From positions 606,787 to 670,786 of the forward strand of contig CAXIPT010000009.1 of NCBI GenBank assembly GCA_964030475.1: a stretch of 64,000 bases of DNA. The letters are read 5' to 3'. The stretch comes from Tethya wilhelma (taxonomy: Eukaryota > Porifera > Demospongiae > Tethyida > Tethyidae). The notes beneath the pieces were generated by a model. It saw only the letters and a program-made list of their open reading frames with translations, searched no databases and had not been told where the DNA came from. Positions 1-13,556 of this stretch are shown piece after piece; the first letter of the stretch is position 1, and every line of letters begins with the position of its first letter. Made by a program: the position numbers and the translations under genes.

Positions 1-1600
1 TCCTATAACATTTCCCTACCAAAGGCCTCAATACACTCATGAGTAAACCTACCGCTATTCTCCAAATCAAATTTCCGAAACTCCTCTTGTGCATACCTAA
101 TGTCAACTGGCTCTAATCCTGTAGTGAGGGATCGACATAGGGGTATAGTAACAAGGGACATACATATGATACATAAGGAGCCTCTTTAGGTGTCAGACTG
201 TCCACCATCTTATATACATAGTGATACATACCTCTTAGGTTTGCATTGGCAATGGTTTTCCTTGTAGAGACAAACTTAGTTGCCTTTTTGTTAACTAGAA
301 ATAAAGAAACAAACAAGCATGAAGCAAAAGGAAATAGAGACCGGCTTTATGCATTCATGCAGTGACTATATAGGTAAAGGAGTTTATGACATACTTGGGA
401 CCTCAACGGTACACTCTTGAATGGTTGGTACCATGAAATGTTCAATAGCACTCCTCAAGAGATACTGCCGCCTGAAGCAGTTCTCACAAAAGTCTTCCTC
501 TCCGAGATGAACAGATTTGGAGGCCTTTGTCTTCTTGGAACAGATGGCACACCTGTGATGATAGGAGTAAGATCATGTGACATCACATGACAATATGGTC
601 GCAAGACAAGATATGACAAGATACACAGTAACACATACCTTCTCTTTGACTTCATTGCTTTCCCTCTCACTGCTAAATCGGCTTCTCTTTGGAGCCTCCG
701 AAACCTGTCTGCCGTCAAGATGGTTTCATGATCCAAGCTCAGAGGGTTCTTCCTCACTCCATAGATCCTCTTGGTTGCATGAAGATGTTCGAATGTCGTC
801 TTGTCTGGGTTTGGAGTGAACAAGTCCCCTGCAAAGGCATTTTCTTCGGGGGACATGGAAATGGGTCGACTTCCCCCACCCCCCGAACTAACAAAGCTGT
901 ATCTTTGGGGGACCGTGCTGGGTGCTCCAGGAAGAGGGGGGTTAAGGTACTGAGTAGGGGGTCGTGTATCTTGCTGAGTGAGTAAAGGATCGGACGTGAA
1001 CCCTCTAATGCGCCCATAATCGTCTTGTTGTTGCTGTTGCTGTTGCTGTTGCTGCTGTGGTTGGATGTCCGGCTGCATCATATAGCTGTGTCGTGGTGAG
1101 CCAGCTGCTGAATCTGGGGGGATGGCACTCTGACTCCTGTTAGGGGGGTATCCACCTTGTGGAAATGCAGAGCTCTGTCTCAGTTGAGGCTCTTGGTTTG
1201 GCGGCGGCTCGGGACCGCTGCTTGTGTCGGTTCCCCTTACGAGTCTCGGTAAGACTGCCATGTTCACGGGTTGATCGATTGGCGTCGACTCAACGTCAAA
1301 CTCGCGGCTCACAATCACCGCTATTGGCCGGCACATCTCTCTAGTGTCGCTAAAGAAGCGTACTGTGTGTAGTCCTTTGTGCTTCGGCGCAAACTGTACG
1401 ATAATTTCGTCGTCAACCAAGCTAGCGGTCCCTTTGAGCTGGTACTGAGATTTGAGCTGTGCCGGCGATTTGGTCATGAATTCAGCCTCCGTTCCCGTCT
1501 TGTGCTCGACTACGCATTCTAAGTTGCTGTATTGTAGTCTCTGGAGCGCGTAAGCCGGACCTGGGTACTTAAGAAACAGTGAAACTTCTCGTCTTGCCAT
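1..1600 (-). CDS. Filamin-like Ig / zinc-binding / EF-hand-like protein (3' partial)
   Basis: Exons joined by phase: 639-1600 (start ATG at 1600), 395-552, 232-294 and about 11-118, after which the gene leaves the window. Residues 1-100 look like a filamin-type immunoglobulin repeat (the pattern F-P-K-x-x-G-L-H-T-V is visible). A proline/glutamine-rich linker with a run of about 11 Gln (CAG/CAA repeat, 1021-1054) follows. After a conserved-looking basic segment comes CxxC, a His, then CxxC (CAIC ... H ... CENC), a probable zinc site. The last two exons contain FRKFDLENSGRF, which resembles half of an EF-hand, but its loop is imperfect. If the donor at 393-394 is not used, the protein ends at a TAA at 384-386. 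I do not recognise the family; a scaffold or adaptor role is only a guess. Confidence 0.6.
1021..1054. repeat. Polyglutamine-coding trinucleotide repeat
   Basis: A run of TTG/CTG triplets on the plus strand encodes about 11 glutamines in the 1-1600 gene. CAG and CAA are mixed, which normally stabilises such repeats. Confidence 0.85.
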
Positions 1601-2850
1601 TTTTCTCCTGCTGTTTGGTTTGAGTTTGCTGTAAACAGGGGAGGGGCTCGCTCTAAATATGCGAAAAGAGGGCGTGTGCTATGGAATGATTTCATAAATT
1701 ATTTATGATTTCAATAACAACAACATGCTCTTATGAGCACTGAATTTGCTCTTTTCTGTTCATTAGCACTAACTTGTATAACACCATGCAAAGAATTATT
1801 TAATTGTCCATACCATTGCAATAACCCTAAGAAAATCTGTAGTCTAATGCTCTCTAGCTGATGATGACATACATGACATGTACACCTGTCATCTAAGTTT
1901 GCATCCATGTGTCCACTGAGTCACTTTGTGCATTTAGCAGCCAGTCCAGCAGGGGATTGTAAGTTACAGCAGCCATGGAGTTAAGGGGACTCACTGCAGA
2001 GCTGTGGAGGTAATAAACCAGAACCATGACATCTGCACATTTGCTGCTTTGCATGAAAGCCAATAATACAAGGATCATAAGAACAAAAACAAACTTTTAA
2101 CTCACTTATCTCAGCAAACAAGTCGTTAATTTAGCTACACTAACAATGGTCTGATCTGAGCTGCAGTTAAAACGTCACATCATGATAGATAATAAACAAC
2201 ATGCACTAATACTGTGATCACATGCTTCCTTGTGCTATATGGCATTTTCACTATACTATTGCATATATCATTTATTTAAGCTCTGAAATCAGGCCATGAT
2301 AACAGCAAACTGACAGAAAAAATTCCTTTCCATGACAACTGGAAGTTATTTTAGCTGAAATTTTCCCTCCATATAAGCATGCACAAGGCTACAGATATAC
2401 TTGGTACAAGAAGTACGAATGCAATAACCCCCTTTATGGCTTTGAAAATGCCTACAGGAAGACAGGTTGTGTAGGTTTAAAAGCATGGAAGCCATTTGTT
2501 TACCATTCTCTGCCAGACTTAGGCCTGGGACAGCAATAGCTGCATGGTCCCCGTGCATGCACGACCGATTCCCTTGGTGATTGAAAATATGTTAAAAATA
2601 GTTGAAAGAGTAACGTAATCTCCTGATCGACAGGAAATACAATTCTAGTGATACCATGACAACGATAAATAACATTTTTGGTGAGTACACAACCAGGTGT
2701 ATCAAAACAGGAAGCAGGAAGTAAAGCAAGGAAAATTAAAATAAGCACACAACATTGCTTTAAATAATTTATTATGATTTATAGACAAGCATAACTGTTA
2801 ACATGTCTTGATCACAAGTTCATTCCACAAAGTGTGCTATTAAAAGTCAG
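1601..2850. other. Intergenic, no gene seen
   Basis: AT-rich stretch between the start of the filamin-like gene and the 3' end of the CARD-ZU5 gene. Only short unsupported open frames occur. The first 100 bases upstream of 1600 should hold the promoter of the filamin-like gene; no specific motif was recognised. Confidence 0.6.
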
Positions 2851-5800
2851 TTAAAAAATTATTGGCCTTCTTTGTCTCTCTCTGAAGTCAGGAACGTTAG
2901 GGGCATGTATGTAGGTACCGAGGACAGACACCTCCACAGGCAAGGAGACAAAGATTCGAAATCTTATCTTGAAAATGCTCAATATCTTCCATACATTAGC
3001 TTTCAACACTGCCAGGGAATGGATATATTCAGTCTTTGATTTTGTGCTTTCGTCAAACTTGTCGGAAGGAATTTCACCAAAAGTGGCAGATGAAGAGGAG
3101 CCTAGTTCTTGTTTATTTTGTAACAAAGGATAAAATCTATATTAGGATGTGTGTTTATAGTCAAAGTTTAGTTTGTACCTTCGACCGAGGTTGGTTCAAA
3201 TTCTGGTTCGAAGTGCAGTGGTAAAATATCACATGGGTAAGGTGCTGCTGTTCCCTTGATAACTAGTGCATAATCCAACTCTGGTATGGCAGGACTAGCC
3301 CATTGCTGATCTTCCATTGGTGTTTGCTGTGACTGTTCTAGTTCACTGTCTGTTTGATGGCTCGATGCAGGGGATCCCCCCAACCATCTGAGCTTCAGAG
3401 TAATGAAAGATGAAATAAGAGTAGAGTCACCGGAAAGCTGACTAACGCTGGGATAGTCCATTTGGTGTCGTGTGACCTGCAGATAGAAGAATAGGGTGAT
3501 TGAATAATGCTGATTTGTGCTTAAAAGTGATCTATACTCAGTCTAACAGTTACTGTAGTACACATACAACTCTTTACCAAGAAAGTAGCTAGTGAAAATC
3601 CATACTAACTGTTATGTCCATCTAAAACGGACAATGACAGTATAAATTAAGGGAAGGGGATAACTTCCCACATTGCTATGCACTATATATAGCTGGAACT
3701 GGTTGTAAATTAATTTTGTGATATTGTACAATGCAAGTGGAAGGTTGGTTTACATGAGACAATGTTCATTGCACAAATGCATAACCATGCATCTGTACAT
3801 TTTAGCCTAGTCACAATAATTACATTATATGTGGCTATTAATTCACATTCAGTGTTTATAGTCACCATCTGGGGAGAATGGAATTTGATACTCAGTATAT
3901 ATAGCCAAACCCTTTGACTGTACTACTGAGTATAATTGCAGCATCCTGTGCAAAAGCATGCGCCATTACACACACACAATTCAAGGGATTGTTCATAAAT
4001 TCACTGTCATTGTCATGTCATGCTCTCTATTTCCCCTCTAATACAATATTTCATTGGATACTTGATTATGATATTATAAAGTAAACTAATGCCATACCTT
4101 ATTCTTCGTAGTAGGAGTCACTCTCCATCCATTGGTTGTTACTGCTCCTATCTTGGGCAACTCGACTGAGAGCTCTGATGCTCCTAAACATGTCACAGTG
4201 CTTGCACCAGACGAAAAACTATCGCTAGGAAATTCTTTTTTCAATATCTGTATACAGGACAGGAAGAGCTAAATGTTACAACTTTGCAGCAATTAATTAA
4301 TGGGATGTTTCAGCTAAGTGTATAATTGAATCTAATAATTAAGTAATATGCATAACTCCGTTGATGAAAGGGGTTACCCCTTATTAAACATGTAATATTT
4401 CAATTAGTGGACATTTCCCCACCCCCTCTTTAAAAAGAACAAAAAAAAATACAGCATACCTCCTGATAGGAAGGAAGTTCCCTCGTTGCTACCACATTGG
4501 CTTCCCACTCATGAGGATCATCACTAGATCGAGGTCTGTTGTAGAACACTTGTAGCCGATAGAGACACTGAAGATCTTTCGAGAATATCTTATACCATTT
4601 TCTCTTCATTTTGACGATAGCTAAGAGGAAGCTTCGGATTGGAGTGTCCGAGGGTGGGATGACTGTTGAACCACTCTGAAACCCATAGCGACTGAAACAG
4701 GTCTCAGGGTGTGTGTAATAGTGCATCTTGTATTTATGAGTCACACTGTGGGCATTACCATCGTGATTCGTATTGCTTGGTAGCTCAACTTTGACAAAAT
4801 TCAACAGAGACTCGTCCGTCGAGTTATTCAAGATGGCACAGTGTTTGAGCTCCACGTAGATCGATTTGTTAAGGATACCAGCCGTCGTGATATTGTAGAC
4901 TGGACTTACAAGCTCTGCTCCAGATGGCAGCTTGAAGTGACCGTTTAAGATCACACCAACTGTCACTTCTGTTTGTGTGGAGCATTTGGGAAAAGAGATC
5001 TTGATGCCATGCTCTTTCCACTCCATTCTGGTGATGGTACTAGAAGCATCGACAGTTGGTTCACTGGTCAGAGAGGTGGAGAAAGTTTTAGTTTCAAAGA
5101 ATTCCAATCCGATTAGAGTTGGATATCCTTTTGGGTAGCGCTTTTGACACTCTATATGGCAGATACAAAGTAAATACAAGTCATAAATTTAATTAACTTT
5201 GAATGCATGACAGTGTGGTCAATCATGCATTCTAATTATTGACCTATGAACTCTATAAATTTTTGTGCTTGAGGGACAAAAATAAAAGTCTGGTGAGGCT
5301 GGGGAAGTCCATGGTATAACTAATTTGTATGTGGCAGAGTAATCATGACTGTGAATATTATTATAGTAACATGACAATAACTGATTGTTGTACTATTTTG
5401 GATATCAGATGCTAACCTCGACAAAATCTGACCATCAATTCTTTCGCCAAATCGCCAAACCAGGCATTGTGATTCTCAGCTTCGTCCAAATCCAGCAGAA
5501 CCTCGATTATCGCATCATACCCGTTCTTCTTCTTGCTCAGCTTACTAAACATCAAACTCACTTGATTGGTCATATTAGACGTCAAATGCTCGTGAAGCTC
5601 GTCCATATCTGATTGATCCAACACTCCCTTCTCATGCAACCGCTCTCGAAGATCATCAACATTTTGCCTGGTGAGCTTTCCACAGAACTCTCGGACATAA
5701 TGAGTGAGAAGACATGGCGTGCATCTGCTGCTTGGTGACGAGGCTGGATGCATAGTTACACAGTCATGCATGAGATAATAATTAAGACTTTCTTGCTGAG

Positions 5801-6222
5801 TTCAATCATAGATAATATAACAGGGCTGGTTCAATCACAGTAATGTATGCTTTATTTATGGTACCTTGTAAACTCTGTGTATTCTGTCTGCTTGAATTGC
5901 CCGGGTCCAAGGCACAGTTTGATGTGCGTCCCTCCCTACACCACTCACACTCACCACACCCTCTCATCTCAGCGAAGGGGTTCATTCTTTCTGGCGAGGG
6001 AAGCACTCGTATGATGTAGTAGAACATGAATGAAGCTACTACGCCCCACAGAATGTAGAAATGGTCCAGCCAAAACGTTGAGTAAGGCAGCAGTACATAT
6101 CGATAGAGATATTTGAAGCTGGTCACAATCCACGGCCGAAGGACGGGGTGAAAGTATCGCAAAGTGAACGAGACGATATGAAAGAGAAAAATTGCAAAGA
6201 TTACTGCTTTAGTTCTATTCAT
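2851..6222 (-). CDS. Membrane-anchored CARD-ZU5 domain protein
   Basis: Six exons join with consistent phases: 5865-6222, 5417-5743, 4460-5151, 4098-4247, 3179-3476 and 2851-about 3102. Residues 1-75 hold a hydrophobic N-terminus and one or two membrane segments (IFAIFLFHIVSF; WGVVASFMFYYIIRVL), followed by a Cys-rich patch. Exon 2 (about 109 residues) has the helical spacing of a CARD: VREFCGKL, a loop GVLDQSDMDEL, then FSKL and a C-terminal helix. Exon 3 carries a ZU5-like beta domain (SGAELVSPVYNI; VELKHCAIL). Later exons may form a UPA-like region, but this is weak. ZU5 proteins (PIDD, UNC5, ankyrin) combine this fold with death domains; a CARD tied to the membrane is unusual. A role in innate or apoptotic signalling is inferred from domains only. 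Confidence 0.7.
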
Positions 6223-6884
6223 TGTTGTCCATTTGTGTGCAGTTTAATTTCAAGAGTCTTCTGTTGCTGAAGCGATTTTATATATTAAACTGGAGCACAC
6301 TCAAGCTCAACTAGTACTCAGATTCAACATTAGCGATGACGTCTTGGAAAATATAAGCTGCGCATGCGCAGTAGATCTAACGTCATGTATCGGGATTCCC
6401 AGCGGAAATTATATTAGGCCAATGCAATCTCAGCACATAATAAAATATTCATCTGCGCGGCATGCACGTTTCTGGAACCTGACTCAGTTCAAATTTAAAG
6501 TGGGGAGATCAGAATCACACAATTGTTTCCATTCAATGCTAAAACAGTGTTAGAAAATCACCTGCGTGCGATCTGACCACAAAGAAAAAGGTGACACAAT
6601 TTACACAATTATAATAAACCTAATAAAAATTAATAATCTATGATGTAACATGCATACATGTGGTTATATCCAAACATAAAGCATGACAAAAAAAATTAAA
6701 TGTGGAGGCTCAAAAATTTTTATACAATGTAGTACAGCTTTGCTCAAAAAATGTTAGTCTATTTTCATATTGTATGTATGTATGTGTGGCTGAAAAACAC
6801 AATCTCAAAAAAAAATTATTCATTATAATGGCAAGGGATTTATAATAATTATTGTAAAAGCTATCATCTTTTTGTCCAATTGAA
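6223..6884. other. Intergenic between CARD-ZU5 start and CDC123-like 3' end
   Basis: Holds the promoter side of the CARD-ZU5 gene (GC-richer patch around 6300-6480, with GCGCATGCGC at about 6359-6370, a palindromic NRF1-like motif) and the AT-rich 3' flank of the CDC123-like gene. No coding exon was recognised. Confidence 0.5.
6359..6370. promoter_or_regulatory. NRF1-like palindrome GCGCATGCGC
   Basis: A perfect self-complementary GCGCATGCGC about 140 bp upstream of the CARD-ZU5 start codon at 6222. It matches the known metazoan NRF1 promoter consensus. Use here is inferred from position only. Confidence 0.45.
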
Positions 6885-7585
6885 TTACAAGAGTACACAG
6901 CCTCTGGTGGATTGTCTTCTCTGGTCCCTCTTCTGCTGAAGCACGGAATTGGACATGGTCACCCAGTATGGCTGAGAGAAAAGGAAGAGAGAAATTTTTA
7001 AAGCTACTTTCATAGTTACTCTATTATGATAAAGGGTGGCACTGTGCAAAGTACAGAAAACTGAGAATTTGGTTCACACAAACCATATTCCAAGTGAATA
7101 CAGACTGGGATTGTGCCCCTATCATTTTATTACAAAATTAATGGGACTGTGACTCAAGAGATGTAGCACACTATTTCTCTCACCTGGAAGCTGCTGTACC
7201 CATCAGGGGACAGCTTGGGGGTCTCTACGATGCGGAATTCAAACGGTCCCTGCGTGAGAATGCGGCCATGCTCAGACCAGATGAACAGGCATGCTCCAAC
7301 GTTGGTGTAGAAGGGCTTAAGCCTCGTCACAAACACCTAGAAAACATCAACAATTCGTTCAATCGACCAATCCGAGACAAGTAGAAGCAGTCACAACTAT
7401 ACCTTCTCTGGGGCAACGTAGAAATCAATGATGTAGCTTTCCAGCTCCTTCAGACGATCTTGGATGTTCTCCTTGAAGAATTCTTGCACCTTGAACTGAA
7501 TGGTTGACTTGTAGTAATCCACGTTAGGGAAGTAAACAGAGTCATTGACCTGGGAGAGAGCTGTCAGCTCATTCTGTGTGTGTGA

Positions 7586-7638
<53 letters not shown>

Positions 7639-9908
7639 AGAGCAGTTTGAAGTACAGACTGGGAATGTGACCCAAACTCATGGGAATGTGATTCCATGTA
7701 CTATACTCGGAATGTGACCCTCACCTTGTACACAAATCCTCTGAAGTTCATCCCACCATAGAGAGGTACCTGATCCTGCCATTGGATCACACTCATGGAC
7801 ACCTGGACTCCCTCGACGCCACCAAAAGCCTTCAGTTGGTTCAGCTTCTTCCTGATCTGATCACTCTTGCGCACAAACTCCACAGCTTCTTTGCCATCTT
7901 TCACACGGTAGCGGGCACCAGTGACTCTCAAGAAGGCTCGCAGCACCTGGTTGTCGAGTGGCTCTGCCTTGGCCTTGGGATTCTGATGGTGGTGCTCACG
8001 AACTGTCTTCTACACGCACACAAAGAGAAAGAAGGAAAGTAATCTGATTTTAGCAGGACTAATAAGATGGTATGAAAAGTTAGTTTTATTGGAAGATCAT
8101 ACGAAACAGATCCTCGTAGAGAAACTCAATCTTTGAACAATTTATAATACCTTCTTTGGAGTGGAAGGCTTCTCTTCTTCAGTGTCCTTAGCTGCTTCCT
8201 CTTCTTTCTTCTCTTCTCCATCTTCAACCTTCTGGATTTCTCCATCCTCTTCCTTGGGAGCTGGTGTGTCGTCTTCCTTGGGTGTAGCTGGAGTCTCTGT
8301 CTCTTCCTCTTTGGGAGCTTCTGCTTCAGGCTCTGGAGCCGGTTCTGCCTCTGGTTCAGGCTCAGCAGGTGTTTCTTCAGCTGGTTTCTCTTCAGGCTGA
8401 GCATCTTCTGTTGGTTTGTCTTCAGCTGCAAAGAAAAAACAACAAAATCATGAATTAGTGTGTACTATAAAATTCTTGGTAAAATTTGAGTTCATTCTGC
8501 ACACAATATTTCTGTATAGGAAGGTCGTAAGAAGCTGGGAGTTGTACCATTGTGATCAGTGTGAAAAAAGCTTTCAAATAATATCTAATTTACTATATTT
8601 TGCACCGAAAGCCAAAATGGCCAAATTTGATAAAATCCCCTGACTATAGTCCACGCTTTTTTTCTGATTTTGGGTCAAAATCAAACCTACATCAAAATGC
8701 ATATCATTTTAAAGCTCTTTTCAAGCTAATTGCAGTGGCACATATCCCAACTTTATACAACTATTCTAGTCACATACAACAAAAAAAATGCTTCTTAATT
8801 TAAACATTGCTTTTTTATGAATTTTTTCTAGCAGTGGTTAGTCATTCTCAGCACTTCCAGACCAATCACTGCTAACGGACACTCTTTACTGAGGTGGGTG
8901 CTAACAGCCTTACGTTCAACAGACTGACCACATTTGTTCGGAAAGAGCAACATGAAATGACTCAAGTTAGAACATACCTTCTCCTCCCTCTACATCAACC
9001 TCAGCGGTGACTTCAGTCCCTCCCTCCTCGGCTGGTTTAGGCTCAGCTGCCTCTCCTTCTCCCTCTGGTTTGGCTTCTCCCTCTGCCTCACCTTCAGGCT
9101 TGGTCTCCTCGTCTTTCTTCTCCTCCTCTGCACACACACATCAAAACACACAAGAGAACAATAGGTAAAGATCATCATTTCAACATACACTCAAACACAT
9201 GTAATACCATATTATTTGCTAACATGTGGCAACAAATAATATGATTATGATAAAGTATATTGTGTGTTGAAACAACAGATATCAGGTAAGTTTGGCGGGC
9301 TTAAAATTTGGCATTAAGCATGACTGACGATTTTTATTTGGCAATCTGCAAAATAATTTACCAATTCGTCAAATTTACCCTGCTATATAGCATCACTATT
9401 GCTGGTAAATTCTGGGAACAAAAAACAAAAGCTGATCAATTTTTGTCTTTAGACCAACCTTCCAACTTTGGTTTCTGTTCTCTTCGTCCCGTACTGTGGG
9501 TACGGGTACGACGGAAAGATCTCCGAATCTTATCAATCCCCCTCTTGAACACCCCCGGCTGGTGTTGCTGATCCTTCCAGATGGCATAGGCATTGGCAGC
9601 CTGCTTAGCAACCTCTAGATCATTGACAACGGCATCACGAATCTCCTGGATGAAGGCTTCCTCGTTTCTGTCCAGAACTGCATCTTTGGGACTCCTAAGG
9701 ATTTTAGGTCGGTGCATGAAGTTGGGGAGGTTTTAAGTGGGAATCAAAGTTTAGGTACATGTGTATAGTATGGCAAGTTGTAGTTAGTTAGTGGGAAAAT
9801 GTGAACGTTGTGAAAACATGAGAGTGAATCTATTGACAGCATGTCAACTTGTACCACCGTATCGTGTAAACACAAACTACTCTGCACCAGTTTACAAATG
9901 TTTTAAGA

Positions 9909-9974
<66 letters not shown>

Positions 9975-11862
9975 AACCAACCCACCTTCCATTGACTCGC
10001 ACCAGTGCTCCATCCTCTCCGTAGAGCTCAATGGCCTGGTTGACACGATCTTCAAGAGCTGTCAACACAGCTTGCTGCTCATCACTAGGATCCCCCTCTG
10101 CACTTAGAGCCTCGATCTATGTGTGTGTGTTTGGGAAAGAAAGAATGTGTGTGTGAGTCTAGTGCATATTCTCATTCACACTACAGTGGCACCAAAATAA
10201 AACTTTGCATATCTCGGACTAGGAAGGTCGTATTGAGCTGGGATTGGTATCATTGTGATCAGCATGAAGAGATCTTTCAAATGATATGGTTTATTTCCAG
10301 ATTTGAAATTTGACCAAAATCACCAAAAACCATGGATTATAGCCTTTGGTTGAGTGCGATTTTCGACAAAAATGGTCATTTTCAAAATTCCCAAGTAACC
10401 ACACCATTTTAAAGCTCTTTTCGTGCTGATTGCAATGGTGCTAGTCCCACCTTCCTATGACCTTCCTAGGCTGAGATAAGAACTAAAACACTAAATAATA
10501 ATATGTATGTATATCAATGAGAAACTAAGACATATCCTCTTAACACATATCTTTGTCTAGGCCAAAGGTTGTACAGAGTTGGAACTAGCACCAACACTGA
10601 TAATTTAGTCTCCTGCAACTAGCTAGCTAACTAGAATGGCTGCATGGCCCATATACCTCTTCTTTTGAGAGAGTGATGAACTCGGTCTGGAAGGCATAGT
10701 CCTTGAGAGTTTCGTACCAGGCTTGAAGACTGTGAGTCTGCTTGAAGTAGAAGTGCCTGTAGGGGGAGACAATAGAAAAGGTTTTGTCAGTTTATGAGTT
10801 AGTTGAAATGAAAATGATGGGTATTTATTAGAATAGCTAACACGCAGTGTGTTCATCATCTTGCAGGACGTATAGCTATAGAATGCCTTTTCGGTTTTAT
10901 GATTTCATAGTTTGCATCTATGGGCGTATGAATGGACCAATCAAACCACATGTAGAGAAAAATGATTTCAGAACTTCAGTCATAACTACACCTAGCTACT
11001 ATAGCTAGTTATCGATCTCTCAATCAGTGATCTCCATGACAACCACTAGCTACATTCCAATACCCATATATATGAGATAGGCACACATGAGGTTGCCCTT
11101 CCAGCCATGTAGTCTCAATAGAACACCCTGTTGCTAGGTGACATAAGGTCCATCAGGGAATACAGAGTTCAATAATTCATTAATCGCCAAAGGACAAAAA
11201 AAAAAAAGGATTTTTGGAGTACAAGTTGTCACTAAGATAAATAAAGTGCACATGCACCAAATATATAATGTACATAGTTGGGTTTATATGCAAATACATA
11301 TCATTGCACTAATCAAGTGCATACCTAAACTACATTAAAATATACATTATTTTAACAATTTGGGCTCACACACATAGCTACATACTGGTTGGAATTGAGT
11401 TTGTGCTATATTTAGATCAAGCTGTGTTCAAAAATAGCACAGTATGCATAATAATTATGGAGTAGAAAGTCCAGCAAGGTGTGGTCTACAGGTATGTGTG
11501 ATAAAGGAATTCTCTCTCACATACTATTGATTAGAGGGTGTGTATGGAGGAGCTGTTGTGAGCCAGGGATTAATTTCACAGACAAGAGTCAGCTAGGAGA
11601 GATTTGTTCTGGGAAACACACACACACACACACACACAATTTATGATTTATTATGCTTACTACAGAATGCAATGACAATGTATTTACACAACAATGTGTA
11701 CACTGGGTGTATTATAAAGGGCCAAGAGTTTTGAAACAAAAGATTTGATTGCTCCATTCAACTATGAAAGTCCATTACTACTATAAACTATGAGAAGCAA
11801 TTACTATGTACAGTGATATAATTTTGTTTTCGTGTTTGAGCCATTCAATACTCACACACACA

Positions 11863-11921
<59 letters not shown>

Positions 11922-13503
11922 TCTCACAGCGACATTAACCAGGAATGTGGTATCTAATAATAGACATCTATTTATGGAAAGAAAAAAATACATATTCATT
12001 AATCCTGCAGGTAGTATCTTGATTGTACTATATCCACACAAACATTCTTACAATGAATGGAATGGGAGCGATTTTGGTTGCCACGTTTTTAGCATAACTA
12101 CGATGGAATGTCGTGAAGCCCAAAATTGAGAGGAAGAGAGAAAGAGATACGGGAAGGATCAAAGAAGAGCTGTGTGCTCAGTTTACCACATTCAAGCTAC
12201 ATTGCATGTGTCCTGTCACTGCTAAACTGCAGAAAAACTAGAACTAGGGTCTCTTAATTTAATACATTGTTGAGGATTTGGGTTGTTGTCAGCTTTGGAC
12301 AAAATGGTCTCCCAATTTAACTCATGGAGGTAACTGTCCTTTTCTTTAAAATAGGAAATTTAAAACTCAAAAAATGAAGAAAGAAACTGCTATAGAGAGA
12401 GATTTAAACCAATTGTCTTGTTACTATTCATAGAGTATGAATGCAGAAGTATTGAAGCATTCATTAACTTGTGGGAGGTTGGCCCAATTAGGTTAGCGAG
12501 GATCATTATGGTCCATAGTACGGCTCATTTAGCACAGTCTAGTGGGTTTGGTGTGCCAGTTAGAGCTCTCAATGCAGCCAAATGAACCCACGTGTCTATT
12601 GATAGCCAGTGTGGCTGGCATTCATTGGCAATGGTTGGGCGTATGAGCAACCTAGTTTGGCAGTCTGATGCTAACTGACTTGTGTGAGTGTGAGTGTATG
12701 TGTGCTAGAGAGAGAGATATCTCACAGCGACATTAACCAGGAATGTGGTATCTAATAATAGACATCTATTTATGGAAAGAAAAAAATACATATTCATTAA
12801 TCCTGCAGGTAGTATCTTGATTGTACTATATCCACACAAACATTCTTACAATGAATGGAATGGGAGCGATTTTGGTTGCCACGTTTTTAGCATAACTACG
12901 ATGGAATGTCGTGAAGCCCAAAATTGAGAGGAAGAGAGAAAGAGATACGGGAAGGATCAAAGAAGAGCTGTGTGCTCAGTTTACCACATTCAAGCTACAT
13001 TGCATGTGTCCTGTCACTGCTAAACTGCAGAAAAACTAGAACTAGGGTCTCTTAATTTAATACATTGTTGAGGATTTGGGTTGTTGTCAGCTTTGGACAA
13101 AATGGTCTCCCAATTTAACTCATGGAGGTAACTGTCCTTTTCTTTAAAATAGGAAATTTAAAACTCAAAAAATGAAGAAAGAAACTGCTATAGAGAGAGA
13201 TTTAAACCAATTGTCTTGTTACTATTCATAGAGTATGAATGCAGAAGTATTGAAGCATTCATTAACTTGTGGGAGGTTGGCCCAATTAGGTTAGCGAGGA
13301 TCATTATGGTCCATAGTACGGCTCATTTAGCACAGTCTAGTGGGTTTGGTGTGCCAGTTAGAGCTCTCAATGCAGCCAAATGAACCCACGTGTCTATTGA
13401 TAGCCAGTGTGGCTGGCATTCATTGGCAATGGTTGGGCGTATGAGCAACCTAGTTTGGCAGTCTGATGCTAACTGACTTGTGTGAGTGTGAGTGTATGTG
13501 TGC

Positions 13504-13556
<53 letters not shown>

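Noticed and set aside
8126..8431. Arg/Lys/Leu-rich 101-codon minus-strand frame
   Set aside because: Wrong frame of the acidic exon of the CDC123-like gene; the phase-matched frame reads AEDKPTEDAQPEE.
9911..9973. Possible CRISPR-like array from regular repeats
   Set aside because: Simple CA dinucleotide repeat without spacers; the window is eukaryotic.
11806..12129. 107-codon plus-strand frame repeated at 12745-12927
   Set aside because: Comes from the CA tract and the tandem duplication; no splice context, domain or conservation beyond the repeat itself.
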